Positions 1 to 5,593 are shown, counted from the first letter of the stretch. The stretch: DNA of 11,271 nucleotides from Oscillospiraceae bacterium (GCA_902766215.1 CACXCV010000073.1:1-11271), one strand, 5' to 3'. A program made the numbers and translations. Notes: generated from the letters alone by a model not told the origin.

Positions 1-47
1 AGGACTTTATTTCCATGGCGGACAGCGGCCTGTTCCAGGCGCTGTAG
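1..47 (+). CDS. Possible C-terminal end of an upstream gene (partial)
   Basis: An open frame enters from the left edge and stops at TAG (45-47), giving 14 residues, DFISMADSGLFQAL. This is too short to identify, and I do not recognise the protein. Its codon choice (GCG, CTG, GGC) resembles the neighbouring genes. The next promoter begins at 95, which fits a gene ending here, but chance open frame of this length is common. Confidence 0.3.
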   Translation, partial: DFISMADSGLFQAL

Positions 48-94
48 CGGAAGAAAATCCCTCGTTTTTTTCTGAAAAAAACGCCCCACACCAG

Positions 95-123
95 TTGACG
101 CAGCTGGCTTTGCTATGTATAAT
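95..123 (+). promoter_or_regulatory. Sigma-A promoter of the SepF-like gene
   Basis: TTGACG (95-100) and a perfect TATAAT (118-123) are separated by exactly 17 bp. Transcription would start near 130, leaving a leader of about 67 nt before the GTG start at 197. The promoter argues against the longer reading frame that could begin with TTG at 95, since that codon lies in the -35 box. Confidence 0.8.
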
Positions 124-196
124 AGCCCATAGATGTTGTGGTGTGTGTTTTGTCCGCAGCAATATATATAGCGCATGGGACAAGGGGGCGAATAGG

Positions 197-631
197 GTGG
201 CACTGCTGAAAAACATTCTGGCAGCCGCGCGGCCGCTGGCCGACGAGCAGCCGGCCGAGCCGCTGATTCGTCCGCATCACCTGGCCTGCAACGAGTCATG
301 CACCATCACGATGGAGGCCGCTTCCTGTCATCCGGTCCGCACGGCGCAGCCCCTCCACTGGGGCGACGCAGCGCAGGTGGTGGACAATCTGCGCCGCGAC
401 TGCATCACCCTGTTCCGGCTTTCGTTTCTCCAGCCGGACCGGGCGGGCCGGATTCTCGATTTTCTCTGCGGCGCGGCGGTGATCCAGCGCGCCGGGCTCT
501 ACCGCATCGCCAGCGGCACCTATCTGCTCACGCCCGCCGGCGTGTCGGTGGACGAGGCGCTGCTGCGCCAGCTGGAAGAGGCGGGGCTGTACACCCGCGA
601 GAGCAAAACCCGCCAGCTTCGCCTGGCATAA
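197..631 (+). CDS. sepF: SepF-like cell division protein
   Basis: Predicted 144-residue SepF/DUF552 protein. SepF helps anchor FtsZ filaments to the membrane and organise the Z-ring; it acts on the inner face of the cytoplasmic membrane. Residues 1-14 (MALLKNILAAARPL) could form the membrane-binding amphipathic helix. Residues 15-55 look like a flexible linker. Residues 56-118 match the SepF fold, with DNLRRDC, GRILDFLCGAA and the SGTYLLTPAGVSV ending. A charged tail of about 26 residues follows. The length is close to that of Bacillus SepF (about 150). I chose the GTG at 197 because AAGGGGG (182-188) sits 8 nt upstream, and the frame's earlier TTG overlaps the promoter. The gene stands alone with its own promoter, not in the usual ylm/division cluster, so this may be a second, divergent SepF. 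The domain is fairly clear; the exact role is inferred. Confidence 0.75.
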   Translation: MALLKNILAAARPLADEQPAEPLIRPHHLACNESCTITMEAASCHPVRTAQPLHWGDAAQVVDNLRRDCITLFRLSFLQPDRAGRILDFLCGAAVIQRAGLYRIASGTYLLTPAGVSVDEALLRQLEEAGLYTRESKTRQLRLA

Positions 632-646
632 CAAACAGACAAAAAC

Positions 647-672
647 AGCGCCCTTCCATGCGGAAGGGCGCT
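647..672. terminator. Bidirectional hairpin between converging genes
   Basis: An 11-bp perfect stem (647-657 with 662-672) with a 4-nt loop lies between the stop codons of the SepF-like gene and the minus-strand microprotein gene. Read on the minus strand it is followed by GTTTTTG, a usable U-tract. On the plus strand only a short CTTTG follows. It is best as the terminator of the 681-845 gene, and probably serves both. Confidence 0.75.
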
Positions 673-680
673 TTGCCGTA

Positions 681-845
681 TCAGTCGCAGCCCAGCTCCG
701 AGCGGCTGACACACCGCTCCATCTTGTGCAGCGCCTTGCCCATGGCACTTTTGGCCTCCTGCATCTGCTGGGGCATGGCAAAGCTGAGCGCCACGCCCGC
801 CAGCGCGCCCAATCCGGCGGCGGTCAAAAAGGATTTCACCTGCAT
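681..845 (-). CDS. YtxH-like small membrane-associated protein
   Basis: A 54-residue protein. Residues 4-24 form one hydrophobic, glycine/alanine-rich segment (SFLTAAGLGALAGVALSFAM), followed by a helical, charged tail with Lys/Glu and two cysteines. This layout (a short glycine-rich membrane helix then a soluble helix) resembles YtxH/general-stress-type small proteins of Firmicutes, whose function is poorly known; the assignment rests on architecture, not a catalytic motif. The ATG at 845 was chosen because GAGGAGG lies 8 nt upstream. A longer in-frame extension reaching 929 would have no ribosome binding site and has an arginine-rich composition unlike a real N-terminus. It is divergent from the phosphatase-GNAT gene and ends at a hairpin. 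No promoter of quality is visible; TACTAT (869-874) is the best -10 candidate but lacks a -35 partner. Confidence 0.65.
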   Translation of the reverse strand: MQVKSFLTAAGLGALAGVALSFAMPQQMQEAKSAMGKALHKMERCVSRSELGCD

Positions 846-873
846 TGTTGCATCCTCCTCTCGCAGGCATAGT

Positions 874-907
874 ATTTGCCGACGCCGCGCCGCCATGCGC
901 GGCAAAT
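874..907. repeat. 8-bp inverted repeat in divergent intergenic region
   Basis: ATTTGCCG (874-881) and CGGCAAAT (900-907) are perfect inverted copies separated by 18 bp. They lie between the starts of the minus-strand microprotein gene and the plus-strand phosphatase-GNAT gene, just upstream of the latter's -35 box (914). This could be an operator or a weak hairpin; no regulator is identifiable. Confidence 0.4.
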
Positions 908-913
908 CTCGCC

Positions 914-942
914 TTGGCAGCGCTGGCAATCTGTGCTACAAT
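914..942 (+). promoter_or_regulatory. Promoter of the phosphatase-GNAT gene
   Basis: TTGGCA (914-919) and TACAAT (937-942) are separated by 17 bp, with a TG one base upstream of the -10 (934-935), an extended -10. The ribosome binding site GGGAGGAG (963-970) follows. Confidence 0.75.
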
Positions 943-978
943 GAAAAAAATGCAGCGGAACCGGGAGGAGCAGTCCTT

Positions 979-2097
979 ATGACCACCATCTATCTTGTCC
1001 GGCACGCCCAGGCGGAGGGCAACCTCTATCGCCGGATGCATGGGCAGTATAACTCCAGCCTGACTGCCATGGGCCGGCAGCAGCTGCCGCCGCTGGCGGC
1101 GCGGTTTGCCGCCGTGCCGCTGGAGGCCGTATACAGCAGCGACCTGTGCCGGGCCTATCAGACGGCCTGCGCCATTGCCGGGCCGCACCGGCTGCCGGTG
1201 CAGCCGGACATGCGCCTGCGCGAGGTGGACGTGGGCTGCTGGGACAACCTCCCCTTCGGCGAGCTGGAGACGCACCACGCCGCCGACTATGCCCGCTGGC
1301 AGACCGAGCCGGAGCACTTTCACCCCGCCGGGGGCGAGGACTGGACCGCCTACACTGGCCGCGTGATCGCCGCGCTGGATGAAATTGCCGCCCGGCACCC
1401 GGGTCAGCAGGTGGCTGTGGTGACGCACTCGATGGTGCTCAAGCAGACGCTGCGGCGTCTGTTTCCGGGCCAGACCCCGGCCTATTGCGACAACACCTCC
1501 GTGACCTGTCTGGAGGCCGACGGCGGGCGCTATACGCTGCGCTGCTGCGGCGATTGCAGCCACCTGCCCGAGACGCTGACCACCTATGCCGTCCAGCGCA
1601 CCCTGCGCGAGCACCCGGAGCTGCACTATAACCTCTGGTATCAGACGGCGCTGCACGAGCCGGAGCGCTATATCCAGTTCCGGCGAGAAGCGTGGGAGCT
1701 GATCTATGGCAGCCTGCGGGGCTTTGACGGGCCGGGCTTCTGGTCCACCGCCGTGCGCGAGAGTGAGGACGACCCGGCCGCGCTGGTGTTTGCCATGAGC
1801 GGTAGCCAGGTTGCCGGCATTCTGCAGTTGAATCTCAACGGTTACGCCGCGCAGAACGCCGGCTATATCCCATTTATCTACCTGCGCGAGGCCTATCGGC
1901 ACAAGGGGCTGGGAATTCAGCTAATCGGCTATGCCGTGCTGCTGTTTCGCGCCATGGGCCGCAGCAAATTGCAGCTGCGTGTGGCGCCCGGCAACAAGGT
2001 GGCCATTGGATTTTATGAAAAGTATGGATTTTACCGCATTGGTGTCAGCGGTGGCCGGCACAGGCTGTGGCTGATGGAAAAGGATCTGACCGAGTGA
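979..2097 (+). CDS. Bifunctional histidine phosphatase / GNAT acetyltransferase
   Basis: A 372-residue fusion. Residues 1-195 are a phosphoglycerate mutase-like histidine phosphatase: LVRHAQAEGN with R8 and the phospho-accepting H9, R58 in SSDLCRAYQTA, E82 in LREVD, and the second catalytic H150 in VVTHSMVL. All the core residues of an active branch-1 enzyme are present (RHA in place of the commoner RHG). Residues about 210-372 are a GNAT acetyltransferase domain, with the acetyl-CoA loop at YRHKGLGIQL (306-315) and the motif B segment APGNKVAIGFYEKYGF (336-351). Proteins of this two-domain type occur in clostridia; substrates of both halves are unknown to me. ATG at 979 has GGGAGGAG 8 nt upstream; the frame is open upstream without a start signal. 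The gene is monocistronic, with its own promoter and a terminator hairpin at 2121. Cytoplasmic, with no signal peptide. Confidence 0.9.
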   Translation: MTTIYLVRHAQAEGNLYRRMHGQYNSSLTAMGRQQLPPLAARFAAVPLEAVYSSDLCRAYQTACAIAGPHRLPVQPDMRLREVDVGCWDNLPFGELETHHAADYARWQTEPEHFHPAGGEDWTAYTGRVIAALDEIAARHPGQQVAVVTHSMVLKQTLRRLFPGQTPAYCDNTSVTCLEADGGRYTLRCCGDCSHLPETLTTYAVQRTLREHPELHYNLWYQTALHEPERYIQFRREAWELIYGSLRGFDGPGFWSTAVRESEDDPAALVFAMSGSQVAGILQLNLNGYAAQNAGYIPFIYLREAYRHKGLGIQLIGYAVLLFRAMGRSKLQLRVAPGNKVAIGFYEKYGFYRIGVSGGRHRLWLMEKDLTE

Positions 2098-2120
2098 CCC
2101 GCCCACCGGGCGGACAACAG

Positions 2121-2151
2121 GCCGGAGCCGGGACGCTGTCCCGGCTCCGGC
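2121..2151. terminator. GC-rich hairpin between converging genes
   Basis: A perfect 14-bp stem (2121-2134 with 2138-2151) with a 3-nt loop (GCT) lies between the stop codons of the phosphatase-GNAT gene and the RluA-family gene. The plus strand continues TGTTTATC and the minus strand CTGTTGTC, so the U-tract is weak on both sides. It probably acts bidirectionally. Confidence 0.7.
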
Positions 2152-2154
2152 TGT

Positions 2155-3030
2155 TTATCGACTTTTGTCAAAGGCATAGCCCGAGCACAGCACCAACGGC
2201 GCGCCCGTCAGCGGGTGCGCCAGCTCCAGCCGGGCGGCGCAGAGCTGCTGGGTGGTCAGGCCCAGGCCCGCATCGGCCGCCGCGCTGGCCGGGGTGCAGT
2301 ATTGCGGGTCGCCCACCATAGGCCAGCCCATGGACAGGCAATGAACCCGCAGCTGGTGGGTGCGGCCGGTGAAGGGCCGCAGCTCCAGCAGGGTGCGCTC
2401 CGGCAGCCGCCGCAGCACCTGCCAGCCCGTGCGGGCAGGCTGGCCCCCGGTGCCAACCGTGCGGCGCATGCTGCGGGGGTCCGGTCGGCAGATGGGCGCG
2501 TCAATCAGGCCGCTGTCTGCCGCCGGCCCGCCCCACACCCAGGCCTGATAGGTCTTGTGCAGCGCACCCTCTGCCATTGTGCGCATCAGCAGGGCATGGC
2601 AGTGAGCATGCTTGGCCAGCAGCACCACGCCCAGGGTGTCGCGGTCCAGGCGCGTCACCGGGTGAAAGCGGCAGGCCTGGCCCGTGGACTGATAATACCA
2701 TAGCACCCGATTGGCCAGGGTGCCGGTATCGCGGGCGGCGGAGGGGTGGATCATCAGCCCGGCAGGCTTATCCACTGCCAGCAGCGCCCCGTCCTCATAG
2801 AGGATGGTCAGCGGCCCCGGCTCGGCCGGGTACTCCGGCGGCTGCTCGGCCAGACGGACGGTGATTTCGTCGCCGGGGCGTATCAGATGGTTGGTATAGA
2901 CTGGCATCCCGTTGACGCAAAAGGCGTGCTCATACTTCAGCCGCCTGCACAGCCCGGATGAAAGCCGCAGCTCCCCGCGCAGGAAGCTCAGCAGCCGTCC
3001 CTCCCGCTGCGCTGTGTGATGCAGCTCCAT
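2155..3030 (-). CDS. RluA-family RNA pseudouridine synthase
   Basis: A 291-residue protein that converts specific uridines in rRNA or tRNA to pseudouridine. Residues about 11-62 look like an S4 RNA-binding domain (LSSGLCRRLKYE, then VNG and PGDEITVRL). The catalytic domain follows: LAVDKPAGLMIHP (84-96), VTRLDRDTLGVVLLAK (125-140) with the catalytic aspartate D129, and ELRPFTGRTHQLRVH (216-230), the family's C-terminal signature. The serine usual in RLDRDTSG is a leucine here. Length is normal for RluA/RluD-type enzymes. The target uridine cannot be told from sequence, so no symbol is given. The ATG at 3030 has an AAGGGGGGGG run 7 nt upstream; a nearby ATG at 3037 is out of frame. It has its own promoter (3063-3091) and ends at the hairpin shared with the preceding gene. 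Confidence 0.93.
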   Translation of the reverse strand: MELHHTAQREGRLLSFLRGELRLSSGLCRRLKYEHAFCVNGMPVYTNHLIRPGDEITVRLAEQPPEYPAEPGPLTILYEDGALLAVDKPAGLMIHPSAARDTGTLANRVLWYYQSTGQACRFHPVTRLDRDTLGVVLLAKHAHCHALLMRTMAEGALHKTYQAWVWGGPAADSGLIDAPICRPDPRSMRRTVGTGGQPARTGWQVLRRLPERTLLELRPFTGRTHQLRVHCLSMGWPMVGDPQYCTPASAAADAGLGLTTQQLCAARLELAHPLTGAPLVLCSGYAFDKSR

Positions 3031-3062
3031 GGCGCATCCCCCCCCTTGTCAGTTCTGCGGGT

Positions 3063-3091
3063 ATTGTATCACGGCGGCGCGGCGGGCGCAA
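3063..3091 (-). promoter_or_regulatory. Probable promoter of the RluA-family gene
   Basis: On the minus strand TTGCGC (3091-3086) and TACAAT (3068-3063) are 17 bp apart. The start codon at 3030 follows after a leader of about 26 nt that contains the G-rich ribosome binding site. Confidence 0.6.
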
Positions 3092-3113
3092 GGCAGAGCC
3101 GCCGGACAGGCAC

Positions 3114-3141
3114 AGCCCCGGCGGGCTTTCCCGCCGGGGCT
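3114..3141. terminator. Perfect GC hairpin after M23 remnant
   Basis: A perfect 12-bp stem (3114-3125 with 3130-3141) with a 4-nt loop. It lies just past the stop codon of the M23 remnant (minus strand), in the same relative place as the hairpin at 3679-3707 past the intact gene. There is no U-tract on either side. It would end transcription coming from the HicB-like gene, or insulate the RluA promoter. Confidence 0.5.
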
Positions 3142-3144
3142 GCC

Positions 3145-3188
3145 GGATGACTCTTCTGTTCAGCCCAGCAGCAGCGCCGGGTCGGTCA
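3145..3188 (-). repeat. 44-bp direct repeat, left copy
   Basis: This segment matches 3709-3752 at 41 of 44 positions, in the same orientation, at an offset of 564 bp. It contains the last nine codons and stop of an M23-peptidase frame plus 15 bp of downstream DNA. Similarity ends abruptly at 3188/3752. Confidence 0.85.
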
Positions 3189-3199
3189 GCGGCATGACA
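3160..3199 (-). pseudogene. 3'-end remnant of an M23-peptidase gene
   Basis: Read on the minus strand the segment encodes TDPALLLG and a TGA stop (3162-3160), identical in protein to the C-terminus of the intact SpoIIQ-like gene ending at 3724. Upstream of codon T the similarity stops; the frame continues a few codons (RTVMPL) without M23 motifs such as the HxH found 11 residues earlier in the intact protein. It is therefore a fragment, left by duplication or by insertion of the intervening HicB segment. Confidence 0.6.
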
Positions 3200-3329
3200 G
3201 TGCGTTGTGCATGGTGATTTCCTTGTGATGTACCGCTCTGTTCATGTATGAGCGCCGTTTGCAGGACCGCCTGAAAAGCGGAGCCATACTTTTCGGTCTT
3301 AAAGCCAGACCATAACAAAAACGCACAAT

Positions 3330-3623
3330 TTATTCGTACTTCTCGCGCCGCTTGTCATTCCTGCGCCGGTACTCGTCAAAATCCACATCCACAAGTGATA
3401 CAATACCTGTACCATATTCCATCTTTATCTGTTCCACCGCAGACGCCTCCGGCAGCGCTTCGCCATCGTCCTGCATATCAATCCCCATAAGTCCGATGGC
3501 ATCGCGGGCCATTTCGATCGCATCCGGGATGTCTGTTCCTTGTGTATTGATGTCAAAATCCGGGATATATGTCACGACATAACTATCCCCTTTGGTCATA
3601 ACAACAGGATATACACCTTTCAT
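3330..3623 (-). CDS. HicB-like antitoxin-family protein, solitary and shortened
   Basis: A 97-residue protein. Residues 1-50 match the HicB partial RNase-H-like fold: VYPVVMTKGDSYVVTYIPDF, then the TQGTDIPDAIEMARDAIG helix. HicB normally neutralises the HicA mRNA-cleaving toxin. As I recall the family, many clostridial members continue after a DFDEYRR-type segment (here residues 81-87) into a ribbon-helix-helix DNA-binding domain; this one stops ten residues later with a charged tail (NDKRREKYE). No HicA frame fits on either side (77 bp upstream, about 140 bp downstream). The start is ATG at 3623 with AGGAGG 8 nt upstream and an extended -10 promoter. Codon use and base composition are more AT-rich than the neighbours, and the gene lies between 44-bp direct repeats, both suggesting later arrival. 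A toxin-antitoxin role is unlikely here without a partner. Confidence 0.8.
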   Translation of the reverse strand: MKGVYPVVMTKGDSYVVTYIPDFDINTQGTDIPDAIEMARDAIGLMGIDMQDDGEALPEASAVEQIKMEYGTGIVSLVDVDFDEYRRRNDKRREKYE

Positions 3624-3650
3624 TCTTATTTCCTCCTCTCATTTTTGATG

Positions 3651-3659
3651 ATTATATCA
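3651..3659 (-). promoter_or_regulatory. Extended -10 promoter of the HicB-like gene
   Basis: On the minus strand TGATATAAT (3659-3651) is a full extended -10 element. The only TTGA-type -35 (TTGAAG) is 14 bp upstream, too close, so the extended -10 would have to carry the promoter. The ribosome binding site lies about 15 bp downstream. Confidence 0.55.
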
Positions 3660-3678
3660 TAGTCTCCAGCCTTCAAGG

Positions 3679-3707
3679 ACGGCGCGAGCCTGTTCAGCCC
3701 GCGCCGT
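3679..3707 (-). terminator. Hairpin after the SpoIIQ-like gene
   Basis: An 8-bp perfect stem (3679-3686 with 3700-3707), extended by two more pairs past one mismatch, lies 17 bp beyond the stop codon of the M23 gene and upstream of the HicB-like gene's promoter. No U-tract follows (CCTTGAAG), so efficiency is uncertain. Confidence 0.5.
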
Positions 3708-3708
3708 T

Positions 3709-3752
3709 GGATGTTTCTTCTGTTCAGCCCAGCAGCAGTGCCGGGTCGGTCA
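3709..3752 (-). repeat. 44-bp direct repeat, right copy
   Basis: This is the partner of 3145-3188 (41/44 identical). Here the repeat is part of the intact M23 gene's 3' end and its immediate downstream DNA. Confidence 0.85.
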
Positions 3753-4404
3753 CCGCGCCATAGCGATAGACCTCCAGATGCAGATGCGGGCGGGCGGAGA
3801 CCTCCAGCATGGCAGTCTGTCCCACGGCGCCGATTACCTGGCCGGCCTTCACCGCGTCGCCGGCGCTGACCGACGGCACCGCCGTCAGGTTGGCATAGAG
3901 CGTGCTCCAGCCGTCGCTGTGCTCGATCTTGACCACGGTGCCCAGATAGTCGTCCTCGTAGATGGCAGCAACCACGCCGTCGGTCACGGCGCAGACCTTG
4001 GCGCCCAGCGGCGCAGCATAGTCAATGCCGTTGTGGGTGCGCCAGTCGCCCATGGTCTCGTTGTACGCCAGGGCGTCGACGCTGAAGCCGACCATCGGCT
4101 CGCCCTCCACCGGGCTGCAGATCATCAGCGCGGCAGCCGGAACCTCGGCCGGGGCCGGATCGTCCAGCGAGACGGTGGGGACCTCCTGCCTGCCCTCGTC
4201 GGGCTTGGGCTTGTCCGTCTGCGGCTGCTCCTGCGCAACGGCCGGGACGCTCAGGCTCTGGTCCGGTTCGCTTTCGCCGGTGACGTCGGCCACCGTCCGG
4301 TAGAAAATCAGCGCCGAGACGCCCACCGCCAGGATGCAGACGGCCAGGACAATGTAGTAGCCCCTGCCGTTAAAAAAAGTGCGGATAGAATGTTTTTTCT
4401 GCAT
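3724..4404 (-). CDS. Membrane-anchored M23 (LytM) peptidase, SpoIIQ-like
   Basis: A 226-residue protein with a short basic N-terminus, one transmembrane helix (about residues 16-35), an acidic, proline-rich extracellular linker (about 43-92) and a C-terminal LytM/M23 domain. Zinc-binding motifs are complete: H124-N-G-I-D128 and H207-L-H209 in RPHLHLEVY, so it may be an active peptidoglycan endopeptidase. This architecture and size fit SpoIIQ of clostridia, the forespore membrane protein that pairs with SpoIIIAH during engulfment and, unlike the Bacillus protein, retains both zinc motifs. A vegetative M23 envelope protein is the alternative. I chose ATG 4404 because GGAGGTG is 9 nt upstream; the in-frame GTG at 4416 overlaps that site. 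The gene follows hprK after 68 bp, in which both an extended -10 and a sigma-G/F-like element can be read. Its 3' end is duplicated at 3145-3188. Confidence 0.85.
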   Translation of the reverse strand: MQKKHSIRTFFNGRGYYIVLAVCILAVGVSALIFYRTVADVTGESEPDQSLSVPAVAQEQPQTDKPKPDEGRQEVPTVSLDDPAPAEVPAAALMICSPVEGEPMVGFSVDALAYNETMGDWRTHNGIDYAAPLGAKVCAVTDGVVAAIYEDDYLGTVVKIEHSDGWSTLYANLTAVPSVSAGDAVKAGQVIGAVGQTAMLEVSARPHLHLEVYRYGAVTDPALLLG

Positions 4405-4425
4405 GGTTTCATGCACCTCCGCCGC

Positions 4426-4457
4426 TATTATGGGCGAAGGGCAGGAAAACTATACCA
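4426..4457 (-). promoter_or_regulatory. Candidate promoter(s) of the SpoIIQ-like gene
   Basis: Two overlapping readings on the minus strand. First, GTATA (4455-4451) and CATAATA (4432-4426), 18 bp apart, fit the published forespore sigma-G consensus (GHATR, 18, CATNHTA), which overlaps sigma-F preference. Second, TGGTATAGT (4457-4449) is an extended sigma-A -10 without a good -35. The sigma-G reading would start transcription at or just before the ribosome binding site, giving a very short leader, which weakens it. Confidence 0.35.
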
Positions 4458-4472
4458 TGCGCCGGGAAATTC

Positions 4473-5408
4473 TCAGCTCATCGACTCGTCAAAGTGGCGG
4501 TTGATCTGCTCGGTAAACTCCATGGCGGCGTTATAGCCCAGGCGCTTCTGGCGGTTGTTCATGGCAGCCACTTCAAGGATCACGGCCAGGTTGCGCCCCG
4601 GCTTGGCCGGGATCACCAGCGAGGGCACGTCCACGCCCAGGATGGTGGTGTGCTGGTCCTCGATACCCAGGCGGTCATAGGTGGTGGTGTCGCTCCACTG
4701 CTCGAGGTTGATCACCATGTCGATGGAGCTGCTGTCCTTGACCGAGCCCATGCCGAACAGCTTGGCCACGTTGATCACGCCGATGCCGCGCAGCTCGATA
4801 TAGTGGCGGATCAGCTCGGGCGCCGTGCCCTCCAGGCCGTGCTCGCCCGCCTTGTGGATCTCCACTGCGTCGTCGGCAATCAGCCGGTGGCCACGCTTGA
4901 CCAGCTCGATGGCCGCCTCGCTCTTGCCCACGCCGGATTCGCCCAGCAGCAGCAGCCCCTCGCCGTAGACCTCGACCAGCACACCGTGGCGCGTGATGCG
5001 CGGAGCCAGATAGTTCTTCATGGTGGCGATCATCGCCGAGAACAGGCTGGACGTGGCCTCCTGCGAGGTCAGGACGGTAATGTCATGCTTTTTTGCCGTT
5101 TCGATGCACTCGGAATACGGCTGCAGGCCGCGGGAGATAATCAGCGCCGGCACCTTATAGGAAAAGAACCGGTCGAAGGCCACATAGCGCTGCTCGGAGC
5201 TGAGCCCGCTGAGATAGGTAAACTCCACCATGCCGATCATTTGCAGGCGCGCGGCCTCAAAATGCTCGTAAAACCCCACCAGCTGCAGGGCCGGACGGTT
5301 GATATCCTCGACCGTGACGCAGATTTTATCAAAATCGGAGGCGCGGTTGACCACCTCCAGCTTAAATTCCTCTACCAGCTGCCGCAGCGGGACGCTATAG
5401 CCTGACAT
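4473..5408 (-). CDS. hprK: HPr kinase/phosphorylase
   Basis: A 311-residue protein, the usual HprK length. It phosphorylates HPr on Ser46 with ATP or pyrophosphate when glycolytic intermediates are high, and removes the phosphate when they are low; HPr-Ser-P is the CcpA co-repressor of carbon catabolite repression in Firmicutes. The N-terminal regulatory domain spans about residues 1-130. The catalytic domain has H141, the P-loop GESGVGKS (156-163), the RLIADDAVEI segment (175-184) and the family signature ELRGIGVINV (205-214), followed by the C-terminal helices (MNNRQKRLGYNAA, 283-295). ATG 5408 gives the standard N-terminus; a frame extension to 5513 runs through the promoter and is rejected. 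An AAGGA element lies about 10 nt upstream. Its promoter is back to back with that of rpmB. The SpoIIQ-like gene follows after 68 bp. Confidence 0.97.
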   Translation of the reverse strand: MSGYSVPLRQLVEEFKLEVVNRASDFDKICVTVEDINRPALQLVGFYEHFEAARLQMIGMVEFTYLSGLSSEQRYVAFDRFFSYKVPALIISRGLQPYSECIETAKKHDITVLTSQEATSSLFSAMIATMKNYLAPRITRHGVLVEVYGEGLLLLGESGVGKSEAAIELVKRGHRLIADDAVEIHKAGEHGLEGTAPELIRHYIELRGIGVINVAKLFGMGSVKDSSSIDMVINLEQWSDTTTYDRLGIEDQHTTILGVDVPSLVIPAKPGRNLAVILEVAAMNNRQKRLGYNAAMEFTEQINRHFDESMS

Positions 5409-5439
5409 GCAGCCACCATCCTTTCCGTGTGTTGGTCTG

Positions 5440-5468
5440 ATTATACGCCATTGCCGGGCCATTGGCAA
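5440..5468 (-). promoter_or_regulatory. Promoter of hprK
   Basis: On the minus strand TTGCCA (5468-5463) and a perfect TATAAT (5445-5440) are 17 bp apart, about 32 bp upstream of the hprK start. Confidence 0.8.
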
Positions 5469-5507
5469 CCGGGTTTTGAAATTCGGGGCAGATTTCGAAA
5501 AAAACAG

Positions 5508-5536
5508 TTGCATTTCCGGATGAAATCTGATATCAT
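5508..5536 (+). promoter_or_regulatory. Promoter of rpmB
   Basis: TTGCAT (5508-5513) and TATCAT (5531-5536) are 17 bp apart. Transcription would start near 5543, leaving a leader of about 50 nt. It is divergent from the hprK promoter, with about 40 bp between the two -35 boxes. Confidence 0.65.
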
Positions 5537-5593
5537 AGCATTCGGTTCTCTACAGGACTGATTTGAATGTTCTATGGCTGGGAGGTGCAGTGA

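Noticed and set aside
63..83. Hairpin of seven T and seven A flanked by CG pairs
   Set aside because: A perfect 9-bp inverted repeat, but almost all A-T, with no GC stem and no following U-tract, so I do not call it a terminator.
520..1902. Long minus-strand open frame (460 codons) opposite the phosphatase-GNAT gene
   Set aside because: It has no ribosome binding site, no recognisable domain and a histidine/glutamine/arginine-rich composition typical of antisense reading of GC-rich coding DNA.
3189..3329. Possible HicA toxin gene or HicA remnant downstream of the HicB-like gene
   Set aside because: No frame of adequate length and no HicA-like residues. Only an 8-codon frame, MHNALSCR, preceded by AAGGA, is present, which is not enough to call a gene.
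3145..3752. Insertion sequence or integron-like element
   Set aside because: There is no transposase or integrase and no terminal inverted repeats; the only boundary signal is the 44-bp direct repeat derived from the M23 gene.
3778..5405. Two plus-strand open frames opposite the M23 gene and hprK
   Set aside because: Both are antisense shadows of genes with full catalytic motifs on the minus strand.
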